A DNA stretch of 64,000 bases from CBDCFV01 sp965203835 (GTDB taxonomy: Bacteria > Chloroflexota > Dehalococcoidia > Lucifugimonadales > UBA3495). The stretch spans positions 868,001 to 932,000 of the forward strand of contig OZ241919.1 of NCBI GenBank assembly GCA_965203835.1, in the 5' to 3' direction. Below, in pieces: positions 42,443-51,202 of the stretch (position 1 is the first letter of the stretch; the number at the start of each line of letters is the position of its first letter). Below the pieces are notes generated by a model. That model saw nothing but the letters and a program-made list of their open reading frames with translations. It did not search any database and had not been told where the DNA came from. A program made the position numbers and the translations under genes.

Positions 42443-43216
42443 ATGCCTTACCTTACCCTGCCTGGAGTAGACCTGTGGTATGAGGATACCGGCGGCTCCG
42501 GTGTGCCGGTTATTTTCCTTCATGCCGCTTCCGGTACATGCGAAAGCTGGGTTCACCAGATACCGGCCTTTACTACAGCGGGCTACCGGTGCATCGCTTA
42601 CGACCGGCGCACCTGGGGGCGTTCACGGCCCACCGACCCGGACCTTCAACCGGGATTCATGGGCGACGATCTTCATGGGTTGGTTGAAAGTCTTGGACTG
42701 GAGCGTTTCCACTTGGCAGCCACGGCGCAGGGGGGCATTGCCGCTCTGGACTATGCCCTGGACCACCCGGACCGTGTTCGGAGCTTGGTGGCCGCCAACA
42801 CCATCGGCGGCGTTCAGGACGCTGGCTACCTGGAGGTCCAGACCAGGCTCAGGCCGCCGGAGATACAGGAACTTCCCGTAGAACTGCGTGAGCTAGGGCC
42901 GTCCTACAGAGGGACCGAACCGGAGGGCGCAAGACGATGGCTGGAAATCGATCTCGGCAGCCGTCCCTATGGCCTGGTCCCGCCCCAGCCGGTGCGCAAC
43001 CCCATCACATACGCCAGGCTGGAGACCATGCGCGTCCCCACACTTATTCTGTCGGGAGAGGCCGACCTTCTCTCTCCGCCCGCCCTGATGCGGATGCTCG
43101 CGGACCATATTCCCGCCTGCCGCTTCACGTTGCTCTCAGACGCGGGACACGCCGGCTTCTGGGAAAGGCCCCAGGTCTGGAACGGCTTGGTGCTGGAATT
43201 CATAAGCCGGCACTGA
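42443..43216 (+). CDS. Alpha/beta hydrolase-fold protein lacking the nucleophile serine
   Basis: 257 aa. Overall it is a canonical hydrolase: VIFLHAASGTCESWVHQIPA (oxyanion region), YDRRTWGRSRP, LSGEADLLSPP (acid) and SDAGHAGFWERP (His). The elbow, however, reads HLAATAQGGIAAL, so Ala95 stands where GHSQGG has the serine. The remaining fold is well conserved, which argues for a retained but changed role rather than decay. AGGAG precedes the ATG. Confidence 0.82.
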   Translation: MPYLTLPGVDLWYEDTGGSGVPVIFLHAASGTCESWVHQIPAFTTAGYRCIAYDRRTWGRSRPTDPDLQPGFMGDDLHGLVESLGLERFHLAATAQGGIAALDYALDHPDRVRSLVAANTIGGVQDAGYLEVQTRLRPPEIQELPVELRELGPSYRGTEPEGARRWLEIDLGSRPYGLVPPQPVRNPITYARLETMRVPTLILSGEADLLSPPALMRMLADHIPACRFTLLSDAGHAGFWERPQVWNGLVLEFISRH

Positions 43217-43282
43217 CCCCGAAGCCCATCGAGCTAACGGCCGTTCAGTCTCACTGCCGGGCCATGTCCAGCCCCCTGGACG

Positions 43283-43711
43283 TCAAGTCTCCGGCGAGTA
43301 GTCCCAGGAACGGAACCGGTGCGGCGATACCTTGATATAACCGGCCTCCGGCCTTGGTTCAGTGGGCAGTTCTTCATCCGGCACTCCCCGCCTTCTCGCC
43401 GCCTCCCGTGCATAGTGCAACGTCTCTTCCGGCGACAGGTGGACCGTTGCCGTGCCCTGTATCATGACGCCTTTGATGTCCCGCCTTGATGTGCCGGTTT
43501 CGAGCAGCAGGCTTACCTTGGGATTGTTGCGGATATTCTCCAGCTTCCGCGTTCCTGTTCGAACGCCCATCACAATGTCGTCGTCCAAGCGAAAGTACCC
43601 CAATGGCACTGAGTGGGGATACCCGTCTGCTCCGATGCTTGTCAGGACTATCCAACCCGGCTTGAGATCCAGAAACTCGTGTATTTCTTGGCGGCTCATT
43701 TGGCGGGGCAT
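43283..43711 (-). CDS. PPOX-class (FMN/F420-binding split barrel) protein
   Basis: 142 aa from the ATG at 43711 (GGAG upstream). GWIVLTSIGADGYPHSVPLG, VMGVRTGTRKLENIRNNPKV and VMIQGTATVHLSPEET match the pyridoxamine-phosphate-oxidase-like split barrel used by F420- or FMN-dependent reductases. The F420-type LLM proteins in this window make F420 use plausible. The cofactor is not decided by sequence. Confidence 0.82.
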   Translation of the reverse strand: MPRQMSRQEIHEFLDLKPGWIVLTSIGADGYPHSVPLGYFRLDDDIVMGVRTGTRKLENIRNNPKVSLLLETGTSRRDIKGVMIQGTATVHLSPEETLHYAREAARRRGVPDEELPTEPRPEAGYIKVSPHRFRSWDYSPET

Positions 43712-43771
43712 TACATCGTCTCCGTTATGGCCGTGAGGTTTCAGAACGGGTTTGGTAACTTCCCTCTCCAA

Positions 43772-44233
43772 TCAGAAGAAATTCCGCCTGCCGACTTCGT
43801 GAGTCTGGTAGAAGTTTTCATCAGACTTGGTGAAATAAATTATGGCTTCGATGAGAGTGATCACCCAATTCACAGGTATCCCGATAATGGTAAAAGTAAG
43901 GATTATGTGAATGAACCCGGCGCCAACGTATCCCAAGTAAAACTTGTGGATTCCGAGGCCGCCAATAAACAAAGCCAGCAGCCCGGCCGCTACTTTGCTC
44001 TTACGCCTTGGGACTTGTTGAGAACCCTGTCCTGATGTACCGGATGAGTTGGACAGGTCTACGTATATGGCAGTAGCGGTATCGGAGACGGCCTCAAAAT
44101 CAACACGCAGTCCATTCTCGGGGTTCCGTGAGTCATTCCAATCTGACTCTCGAAAAGAGTATCGATGACCATCATCCCCAGAAATAACTCCTGACCTTGT
44201 GTCCGTAGAATAGTTCAACAATGACCCTTTCAT
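43772..44233 (-). CDS. TM2 domain-containing membrane protein
   Basis: 153 aa. The N-terminal ~60 residues (SGVISGDDGHRYSFRESDW) form a small strand-rich domain resembling the cold-shock-type leader often seen before TM2. Residues ~80-130 are the TM2 unit: KVAAGLLALFIGGLGIHKFY, the GxxGxHxFYLG motif, then two membrane helices with IIGIPVNWVITLIEAI. Function of the family is unknown. GGGGAGGAG precedes the ATG. Confidence 0.85.
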   Translation of the reverse strand: MKGSLLNYSTDTRSGVISGDDGHRYSFRESDWNDSRNPENGLRVDFEAVSDTATAIYVDLSNSSGTSGQGSQQVPRRKSKVAAGLLALFIGGLGIHKFYLGYVGAGFIHIILTFTIIGIPVNWVITLIEAIIYFTKSDENFYQTHEVGRRNFF

Positions 44234-44314
44234 AGCTCCTCCCCTGCATATCTTGGACCACCATCAAATCCTTGATTGATGGGAGTCCATAACCCGCCCT
44301 GGTAAAACCGCCCT

Positions 44315-44902
44315 TCAGTTGCCTCGTATGACGCCGCAGGCCATCCGTTCGCCGGTATCCGATTCCTCTTCGCCGTAGGCGTCCGGTTTTTCATGCACGA
44401 TTATCGCCGAGCCATCCGAGTCGAATACTGAATGGTCCTCGTCCGCCTCCAAGGTTATGCCGTCGGTGAAAAAGTCGGCGCGGGCTGAACCATCGACCGC
44501 CGCGTAGATGTTGGGCAGGTCGCCGCCATGTCCTGCCTCGCGCTTGCCCCGCTTCCAGTTAGGATGTACAAAGCCGTGTTCTGTATTTTCGGGATTGAAG
44601 TGATCGCCCGCAGCGGCGAAGTCGGGTGTACACGCTCCAACGGCATGAATGATGAAAGCATGACCGCCCGGGGTCAGTCCCTGCACATCGGCCGCTACCA
44701 ATACGCCTGCCTCCCACTGCGTCATCGTTACGGTCCCCATCGGATCGCCCGCGGGCGACGCCAGCACGGCCGTGGCGCTGGTCCCTGTGTCCTGTCCATT
44801 CGCGTCACCGGATCGGACGGTTACCAATATTACTACAACCACTATGACGACTGCGGGAACGATAAGAATGGCGAAAAAACTCGGTTCGAATCTTCGCATC
44901 AT
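44315..44902 (-). CDS. Cu/Zn superoxide dismutase-like protein lacking one copper ligand
   Basis: 195 aa with an N-terminal membrane anchor (residues ~10-29). The SodC fold is clear: LTPGGHAFIIHAVGACTPDF, DHFNPENTEHG, GHGGDLPNIYA and IIVHEKPDAYGE with the final CGVIRGN. Zinc ligands (the two His of the HFNP...HG block, the His of GHGGD and its Asp) and the last copper His (VHEK) are present. In the copper motif H-x-F-H-x-H, the first copper His is Ile84, while His81 and His86 remain. Normal dismutase activity is therefore doubtful. Confidence 0.85.
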   Translation of the reverse strand: MMRRFEPSFFAILIVPAVVIVVVVILVTVRSGDANGQDTGTSATAVLASPAGDPMGTVTMTQWEAGVLVAADVQGLTPGGHAFIIHAVGACTPDFAAAGDHFNPENTEHGFVHPNWKRGKREAGHGGDLPNIYAAVDGSARADFFTDGITLEADEDHSVFDSDGSAIIVHEKPDAYGEEESDTGERMACGVIRGN

Positions 44903-44917
44903 TTTTCAGACCTCAAT

Positions 44918-44968
44918 GCCTGTCCCCGGCGGGTTTCCCGCCTGCGCGGGAAAGACGGGAAGGGGGAC
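44918..44968. repeat. Dispersed GC palindrome, second module
   Basis: CCTGTCCCCGGCGGGTTTCC, then CGCCTGCGCGGGAAAGACGG and GAAGGGGGA. TTTCCCGCCTGCGCGGGAAA is a perfect hairpin, and CCCCC/GGGGG close an outer stem. It is almost identical to 55760-55812. Confidence 0.85.
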
Positions 44969-45142
44969 AGCGTAAGGGTTTCCTTGATTGCGCCAAGCCT
45001 TCTGGGCAGCTTTCCATGAGTGTATGAGAGCGTGTATCAGTTTACAACACCAAGCGCCCGCATGGACTACTGCCCGTGGTACAATGGCCCGGCATTTCAA
45101 ACCGAATTCACATCCACACTCTGAAAGCGGAGCGGGCGCGTC

Positions 45143-46744
45143 ATGTACTTTGATTCCCGGCGGTCTACGGTAGTAGCGACACATGGAATGGTGGCGACAA
45201 GCCAACCCCTCGCGGCGGTGGCCGGGTTGCGCGTGTTGATGGAGGGCGGCAACGCCGTGGACGCCGCCATCGCCGGGGCTGCCGTGCTGAACGTGGTGGA
45301 GCCGGTGTCCACCGGGGTGGGTGGGGATATGTTCGCCCTGGTCTGGAACAACAAGGAAAAGTCAGTCCGCGCCATCAACGGCAGCGGCCGGGCCGCCGCG
45401 GGAGCGTCTCTTGAAGAACTCCGACAACAGGGCCATGAAAAGATGCCCCACCGGGGCGTCCATTCCGTGACCGTGCCGGGGGCCGTCGACGGTTGGGAAA
45501 AGCTACTGGAAAGCTGCGGCACCATGCCCATGTCGAAGCTGCTGGAGCCGGCCATACAGTACGCCGAGGAGGGCTTTCCCGTCTCCGACATCATCGGCTT
45601 CCAGTGGTCGCAAATGGTCCCCCTGCTGTCCCAACTGCCGTCGGGCCAGGAAATGCTGCTGGACGGGCGAGCGCCGGGACACGGCGAGATGATGCGCATC
45701 CCCACCTTGGGGCGCACGCTGCGGACGATTGCCGAAGGCGGTTCCGAGGCTTTCTACAAGGGTGAAATCGCGGAAAAGATGGCCTCTTTCGTCCAGGAAC
45801 ACGGCGGGCACCTCTCCACCGAAGACATGGCCAACCACACCACCGACTGGGAGGAGCCAATCTCCACCGACTACCGGGGCGTCACCTGTTGGGAATGCCC
45901 GCCCAACGGCCAGGGCGTCGCCGCTCTGGAGGCGTTGAACATCGCCGAGGGCTTCGACATCGCCGGAATGGGGTCCCAGACCCCGGACACTTATCACCAC
46001 CTGATCGAATCGATGCGCTTGGCCTTCGCCGACGCCTTCCAGTACGTCGCCGATCCCGGCCATGTCCAGGTCCCGACGAATGAGTTGCTGTCCAAGGAGT
46101 TCGCTGCGAAGCGCCGGGAGTTGATTGACCCCAAGCGCGCCATGAGCACCGTCCCCTACGGCAAGGTCCACGGTGGCAGCGACACCATCTACCTGAGCGC
46201 CGTGGACGGCGAAGGCAACGCCTGCTCCTTCATCTACAGCATCTACTCCAACTTCGGCAGCGGCATGGTGGTGCCCGGCACCGGCATAGTGCTGCACAAC
46301 CGGGGATCCCTGTTCTCGTTGGTTCCCGGACACGCCAATGCCCTCGCTGGCGGGAAGCGCCCTTACCACACCATCATCCCCGGCTTGGCCACCAAGGACA
46401 ACGAACTGTTCTTGTGCTACGGCGTGATGGGCGCGTTCATGCAGCCCCAAGGTCACCTTCAGGTCGTCAGCAACATAGTGGACCATGGCATGGACCCCCA
46501 AGCGGCCCTCAACGCGCTGCGTTTCATCGTTACCGAGGAGGATGTGGCGCTGGAGGAAGGCCTGCCGTCGGAAGTGCTGGACAACCTGACGAAACGCGGC
46601 CACAACACCCGCACCATCAGCGGCTACTATCGCGGCATGACCGGCGGCTTGGGCGGCGCCCAGCTCATTCAGCGTGACCCGGAGTCGGGCGTCCTGCGCG
46701 GCGCGTCCGAGCCGCGGAAAGACGGCTGCGCTGTCGGCTGGTAA
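45143..46744 (+). CDS. ggt: Gamma-glutamyltransferase family protein
   Basis: 533 aa. The N-terminal half is typical: VVATHGMVATSQPLAAVAGL, GGNAVDAAIAGAAVLNVVEP and GVGGDMFALVW. The autocleavage/catalytic threonine is Thr348 in GGSDTIYLSAVDGEGNACSF. GTGIVLHNRGSLFSL and PYHTIIPGLA are the small-subunit blocks. No signal peptide is seen, so it may act in the cytosol. The family cleaves gamma-glutamyl bonds, classically in glutathione. The next two genes (HdrB-like and rhodanese) follow within 39 and 9 bases, indicating an operon. Confidence 0.9.
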   Translation: MYFDSRRSTVVATHGMVATSQPLAAVAGLRVLMEGGNAVDAAIAGAAVLNVVEPVSTGVGGDMFALVWNNKEKSVRAINGSGRAAAGASLEELRQQGHEKMPHRGVHSVTVPGAVDGWEKLLESCGTMPMSKLLEPAIQYAEEGFPVSDIIGFQWSQMVPLLSQLPSGQEMLLDGRAPGHGEMMRIPTLGRTLRTIAEGGSEAFYKGEIAEKMASFVQEHGGHLSTEDMANHTTDWEEPISTDYRGVTCWECPPNGQGVAALEALNIAEGFDIAGMGSQTPDTYHHLIESMRLAFADAFQYVADPGHVQVPTNELLSKEFAAKRRELIDPKRAMSTVPYGKVHGGSDTIYLSAVDGEGNACSFIYSIYSNFGSGMVVPGTGIVLHNRGSLFSLVPGHANALAGGKRPYHTIIPGLATKDNELFLCYGVMGAFMQPQGHLQVVSNIVDHGMDPQAALNALRFIVTEEDVALEEGLPSEVLDNLTKRGHNTRTISGYYRGMTGGLGGAQLIQRDPESGVLRGASEPRKDGCAVGW

Positions 46745-46783
46745 GACATCCCTGCCATGCGGCCATCTAAGGAGGCACAAAAA

Positions 46784-47749
46784 ATGACCCAGCAGAAAAA
46801 GAACCGCTCCTGGTACTCCAAGTATTACCGGGAAATAGACGTACTTCACGGGTTGCAGACCCGGCCGGAGGAGCGGGACTGGCTGCTCTCGGTCCCCAAG
46901 GGAGATGTCAAGCCCACCGAGGTAGTCCTTTACCTTGGCTGCAACATCCTGCGCACCAGCCACTTGGTAAGGACGGTGATGGACGTCTTCAAGCTGCTCG
47001 ACGTTGACTTCGTCGCCGTGGGAGGCGCGGCCTACTGTTGCGGCATCCAGCACTACAACCGGGGCGACGAAGCGGCCGCTCAGTCGGTAGCCAAAACCAC
47101 TGCCCAGAACTTCGAGAAGTTCAGCCCGGAACGGGTGGTGATGTGGTGTCCTTCCTGTATTTCCTACTACGACGACATCATGGACATGCGGAGCGAGTTT
47201 TCCTTCCAGCACGCCACCGAGTTCCTGGTAGAAAACCTGGACAAGCTCCAGTTCCAACCCCAGCCCGAGAAGAAGGTCGCCCTCCACTACCACACCGGCA
47301 GACCCCAGTCAGACGAGGAAGCCCGGAGCGCCTTCAAGCTTCTGTCGGCATTACCAGGCCTGGAGGTGGTTGACTTGGGCACCGACGTTCGGCTCGCCCG
47401 TCACTGCACCGACGCCGTGCGCGACAAGCTGGGGCCGGAGGTCTGGGACGGTATGGTGGAAGGTTTTCTTCATAAGGCCGTCGATGCCGGCGTGGACACT
47501 TATGCTCCTCTTTATCACGGGTGCCATCGAAAGCTGTGCGGCTATGAAAGGCAGTACCCCCTGAAGGTAGAGCACTACCTCACGCTGGTCGGACGCGCCC
47601 TTGGCATAGAGTACGAGGACCAGTACAAGAAACACATGCTGTTGGGCGACGCTAACGCCATTATGGTGGACACCAGCCCCTGCGCCGTTGCCAGCGGCGT
47701 TTCCTTGGAGGAAGCCAGGAACGTTATCGAGCAGACTTTTGTGAGCTAG
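46784..47749 (+). CDS. HdrB-like CCG-domain Fe-S protein
   Basis: 321 aa from the ATG at 46784, which has AAGGAGG upstream. Two cysteine-rich CCG motifs are visible: CCGIQHYNRG with WCPSC (Cys85, 86, 122, 125) and YHGCHRKLCGYE near residues 246-255, plus VLYLGCN at the start. These resemble the modules binding the non-cubane [4Fe-4S] clusters in heterodisulfide reductase subunit B and its relatives. No HdrA or HdrC gene is adjacent. It stands between gamma-glutamyltransferase and the UGA-containing rhodanese, so a thiol/disulfide or persulfide role is likely. Confidence 0.82.
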   Translation: MTQQKKNRSWYSKYYREIDVLHGLQTRPEERDWLLSVPKGDVKPTEVVLYLGCNILRTSHLVRTVMDVFKLLDVDFVAVGGAAYCCGIQHYNRGDEAAAQSVAKTTAQNFEKFSPERVVMWCPSCISYYDDIMDMRSEFSFQHATEFLVENLDKLQFQPQPEKKVALHYHTGRPQSDEEARSAFKLLSALPGLEVVDLGTDVRLARHCTDAVRDKLGPEVWDGMVEGFLHKAVDAGVDTYAPLYHGCHRKLCGYERQYPLKVEHYLTLVGRALGIEYEDQYKKHMLLGDANAIMVDTSPCAVASGVSLEEARNVIEQTFVS

Positions 47750-47758
47750 GAGGACATC

Positions 47759-48586
47759 ATGGCGGAAGAAGGATACGCTCACCCCGAATTTCTTACCGAC
47801 GCCGAATGGGTCGATGCTCACCGGAACGACCCCAACGTGGTCGTAGTGGACACCGACGTCGACGCCGCCTACAACCGGGCGCACATCCCCGGAGCGGTAA
47901 TAGTTCCCGACAACTTCGAGAAGGACCCTGACACCGGCCGGGTGCACATCCTTGCGCCGGAAAAGTTCGCCGCCATGTGCCAAAACTTGGGCATCGGCGA
48001 CGACACGCTGGTAGTCACCTATGACAACTCCCAGAGCCTCTACGCCGGCAGGCTGTGGTGGGCGCTCAACTACTATGGGCACACCAACGTCAAGGTGCTG
48101 AACGGCGGCTGGCGCCGCTGGGTGTCGGAAGGACGCTCAGTCGAAGCCACCCGCCCCAGTCCAAAGACGGGCGTCACTTTCACCCCCAAGGCCAACGAGG
48201 CCATCATGTGCCGCATGGATGAACTCAAGGCCACCTACAACAACCCCGACGTAGTGGTCTGGGACGTCCGCACCGACGGTGAGTGGGACGGCACCGCCGA
48301 CCGGGGCAACAAGAGAAGCGGCCACGTACCGGGCGCAGTCCACTTGGAATGGTTCAACATGATGGACCGGGAGACCCACCAGTTCAAGCCCGCAGACGAG
48401 ATACGCCGCATTCTATCCGAGCACGGCATCACCCCGGACAAAACGGTCCACTCCTATTGACAGGGCGGCATCCGTTCGGCGAACGGAAACTTTGTCCTCC
48501 AACTGGTGGGCTTCCAGAAGGCCAAGAACTACGACGGCTCCATGGGAGAATGGGCCAACCAGGAAGACACCCCGCTGGAGGTATAA
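47759..48586 (+). CDS. Predicted selenocysteine-containing rhodanese (sulfurtransferase)
   Basis: 275 aa if the UGA at 48458-48460 is read as selenocysteine (residue 234). It is a two-domain thiosulfate sulfurtransferase: VVVVDTDVDAAYNRAHIPGA and GGWRRWVSEGR in the N-terminal domain; VVWDVRTDGEWDG and SGHVPGAVHLEWFN in the C-terminal one. The active-site loop reads VHSY-UGA-QGGIRSA, where other rhodaneses have YCQ-x-G-x-R, so the UGA replaces the catalytic Cys. The frame continues 41 codons (FVLQLVGFQKAKNYDGSMGE) to TAA, giving the expected full-length C-terminus. A hairpin follows the UGA. GGAGG precedes the ATG. The alternative is a premature-stop mutation. Confidence 0.82.
48471..48487 (+). 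promoter_or_regulatory. Candidate bacterial SECIS hairpin, rhodanese gene
   Basis: TCCGTTC (48471-48477) pairs perfectly with GAACGGA (48481-48487) around a GGC loop. The loop starts 17 bases after the UGA. Known bacterial SECIS elements lie in the coding sequence just after the UGA, with a short stem and a G among the first loop bases; this matches. Confidence 0.65.
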
Positions 48587-48757
48587 CCCACGCGGCACAC
48601 CGCCGGCTATGACATTTGCTCGTTGACCAGGAAAGGTTGGGGGCATTTACTATGAAGTCCCCCTTAAACCGCTTGAAGCGGGCCGTTGGACCACTGATTG
48701 AGAAACCGTGGCCAACGGCCTGTTTCGTTGATCAAGCGGATAGGTAAATCACCGACC

Positions 48758-49123
48758 ATGAGGTGTCGAGTGGGAAGATTCCAAGTTAACATCGGTGTTG
48801 GCCACCCAAGGGGTGGAGACCTCATCGACGTGCAAGCAATAGTAGACACCGGGGCAACGCACACCGTGTTGCCTCAGTCCTTGTTGGACCAATTGCATGT
48901 AGAGCCGATAGACCATCGGGATGTTGTTATGGCGGACGGCTCTATTCGCAACATGGGTTTAGGCGAAGCACGGATAGCCTACGGAGACATGGAATGGACT
49001 TGCCCGATCCTGTTCGGCGTAGAAGGGAAATACCTGCTGGGCGCCACCACTCTTGAAATTTGCAACCTGGTGGTGGACCCTATCCATCAAAGACTAACGC
49101 CCGTCGAATTCCTGCACGCCTGA
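48758..49123 (+). CDS. Retropepsin-like aspartic protease (clan AA)
   Basis: 121 aa from the ATG at 48758; a TTG at 48698 would add 20 residues. VQAIVDTGATHTVLPQSLLD carries the catalytic D-T-G-A. MADGSIRNMGLGEARIAYGD and LLGATTLEICNLVVDP are the flap and the hydrophobic Gly strand of single-domain bacterial retropepsins, which act as dimers. Function is unknown. The ribosome site is weak. Confidence 0.8.
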   Translation: MRCRVGRFQVNIGVGHPRGGDLIDVQAIVDTGATHTVLPQSLLDQLHVEPIDHRDVVMADGSIRNMGLGEARIAYGDMEWTCPILFGVEGKYLLGATTLEICNLVVDPIHQRLTPVEFLHA

Positions 49124-49131
49124 TAATTTCT

Positions 49132-51159
49132 TTAGCAGTCAATCAGCATAGCTTCAATCGTTGGCCGTCTGTGCTCCGGTACGCGGGCCGAGAACACATC
49201 GTATAAATCCCCCGCATGTTCCAGCACCGTCGGAACATCGTCGGCCAGCAAGTAACCTTCGTCCACTAAGGACCGGGCGTCCCCTTGCACTCGCTCCAGG
49301 TAGCTGTCCCGCGTCGCGTAAAGCTCCTCCACCGACTGCCGTGGGTCTCCCGCAGACGACCGGGATCCGGTGGTTGCCGGGAATGGAATGGTCGAACCCC
49401 GCAGCGTTCCCCCGGACGCGCCGCCGGTTGACATGACCTGGTCGGGGCCGCCGATATCCGGGTGGCGCAGGTTCCAGCCGGTATAGGTCGCCAGCGGCAC
49501 GGATATGTAGGGCAGCGTGATGCCTGCCAACTCGTTGCCGTTCCCGTCCACGGCGGGGACCAGGACTGGATAGGTGCTGCCCACCTCTGCCGGGATCTTG
49601 GTCGGCACACCTTCATCGGGACCGAAGTCCAACCTTGTAAAACGCCTTAGGTGGGCCGGACTGTTGACCCCGGGAATGTTGCCTATGGTGGCCAACGCCG
49701 TCTCCGGTGTCACCGCGGTCCCGTCGTCCAGCCTCGGGTACCGGCTGGCCGGCGGAAGCTCCCCGGACGTTACCCACTTGTCCAGGTTCGTCAAAGCGGC
49801 CCGGAGCAAGGGCCGGTAGTCCAAGCAGTTCACCAACTGCTGCGTCCGGTACCCGTCGGCGTCGTTGTCGGTAAGGGGCAGGCTGCCAAGCCCGTGCTGG
49901 GTGCCGGCCAGCAGGTACACCCGCACCGCATCGGGCAGTTCCAAGTCCCGCTCCCCTTCCAGATCGACGTGCATCAGGGCGCAGTGCCCGGCCCAGTATT
50001 CCGACGAGGTGTTGACGTACATTATCTTGGGCAGCGGCCCCTTGGCGGCCAGCCGCGTCAACAGGCCGTCGGTCAGGCCAGTTTCGCCGTCGGTCTGGTC
50101 GGTATCGCTGAACGGGAACAGGCTATTGGTGCTTCTCGATGCTTGGCTGGAAGGCTGCCCGAACCGCTGGTTGAATTCGCCCCGCTTGGCCCCGGCGACG
50201 TGGGGAATAAAGCCGTCGAAGACGGTGTTGCCGTCCTGGTCAAAGTTTACGGCCATGTACAGAAACTGGCGCAGGAACCGCCCGCTCTGGGACACTCCGA
50301 AAGCGTAAGCCCTGTCTATCTCGCCGGCGCAGGGGTTCCCGCTGGCGGCATCCCCGTTCCGCAGAAACGCCGCAATGTCCCGCGTAGCCAAGTGGCCTAG
50401 CCCCACCACCGGCGCTCCCGTAGTGGAATATATAACCTGGTACACCTTGCCCGGAACGAAACCCGACTCCAGGTACACATGGTTGGCGTCCGGCACTTTC
50501 CGGCCGCTTTCCAGCCGGGCGAAAGCCCATTCCTGTCGTGGTATGACCTGTTCAGGCGCATCCTCGTGCTCCTGTACCGTCATAACCGCGTTCCAGTCCT
50601 CCAAGTGGTTGGAGGCGTAGGGGCGGTGGAGCTTGTCGGACAGGTACTGTACTTGGCCCGTCAGGTGGGGTTGAACGGTTACGACGATGGTCCCGGAAAC
50701 CGGCTCTCCGTTCTCCTTTGCCTCGGGGGCGTTGATCCGAAGCAGACCGGGCGCATCGGGGACATCGTGCTGCCACCCGCACCAGACGACGGTGTACCCC
50801 TCGCGCATCAGGAACCCGTTGCCAGGGTCCGGCGGAGCGTCCGGCGCAACCTCCGGGGCGCTGTTGATGTTCCTCAGCGCCAGCGCCTTGCCCCGGTTCA
50901 GCACGTCCAGAAGCAACCGCCGGTTGCCCTGGCGCGGGGTAACTGGCCGAAGGATGCGAAAGTCTGACGAAAATGTCACTTGCCCCTGTTCGTCCCTGGG
51001 GGCCAGCTTCAGATCGGCAACCGTCTCGTTGGCCGGATGTTCAGGATCGACGGCAAAATGGACCGTCCCGTCCAGTTGCTCGTAAGACCCCACATCGCCG
51101 AACTCCCGCCCTTGGGCAAAGGGTACGCGGGACTTGACCTCAATCTTCGTAACAGGCAT
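49132..51159 (-). CDS. Large alpha/beta hydrolase domain protein
   Basis: 675 aa. It begins PVTKIEVKSRVPFAQGREFG and GSYEQLDGTVHFAVDPEHPA, the usual opening of this uncharacterised large-hydrolase family. The nucleophile serine lies in YAFGVSQSGRFLRQF (about residue 300) and late histidines in LLAGTQHGLG and around it. The rest is strand-rich. No signal peptide is present. Substrate is unknown. GGAGGG precedes the ATG. Confidence 0.83.
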   Translation of the reverse strand: MPVTKIEVKSRVPFAQGREFGDVGSYEQLDGTVHFAVDPEHPANETVADLKLAPRDEQGQVTFSSDFRILRPVTPRQGNRRLLLDVLNRGKALALRNINSAPEVAPDAPPDPGNGFLMREGYTVVWCGWQHDVPDAPGLLRINAPEAKENGEPVSGTIVVTVQPHLTGQVQYLSDKLHRPYASNHLEDWNAVMTVQEHEDAPEQVIPRQEWAFARLESGRKVPDANHVYLESGFVPGKVYQVIYSTTGAPVVGLGHLATRDIAAFLRNGDAASGNPCAGEIDRAYAFGVSQSGRFLRQFLYMAVNFDQDGNTVFDGFIPHVAGAKRGEFNQRFGQPSSQASRSTNSLFPFSDTDQTDGETGLTDGLLTRLAAKGPLPKIMYVNTSSEYWAGHCALMHVDLEGERDLELPDAVRVYLLAGTQHGLGSLPLTDNDADGYRTQQLVNCLDYRPLLRAALTNLDKWVTSGELPPASRYPRLDDGTAVTPETALATIGNIPGVNSPAHLRRFTRLDFGPDEGVPTKIPAEVGSTYPVLVPAVDGNGNELAGITLPYISVPLATYTGWNLRHPDIGGPDQVMSTGGASGGTLRGSTIPFPATTGSRSSAGDPRQSVEELYATRDSYLERVQGDARSLVDEGYLLADDVPTVLEHAGDLYDVFSARVPEHRRPTIEAMLIDC

Positions 51160-51202
51160 CGCTCAACCCTCCGGAACCGAATAGCTGTTTGTGGTGTAAC
51201 GA

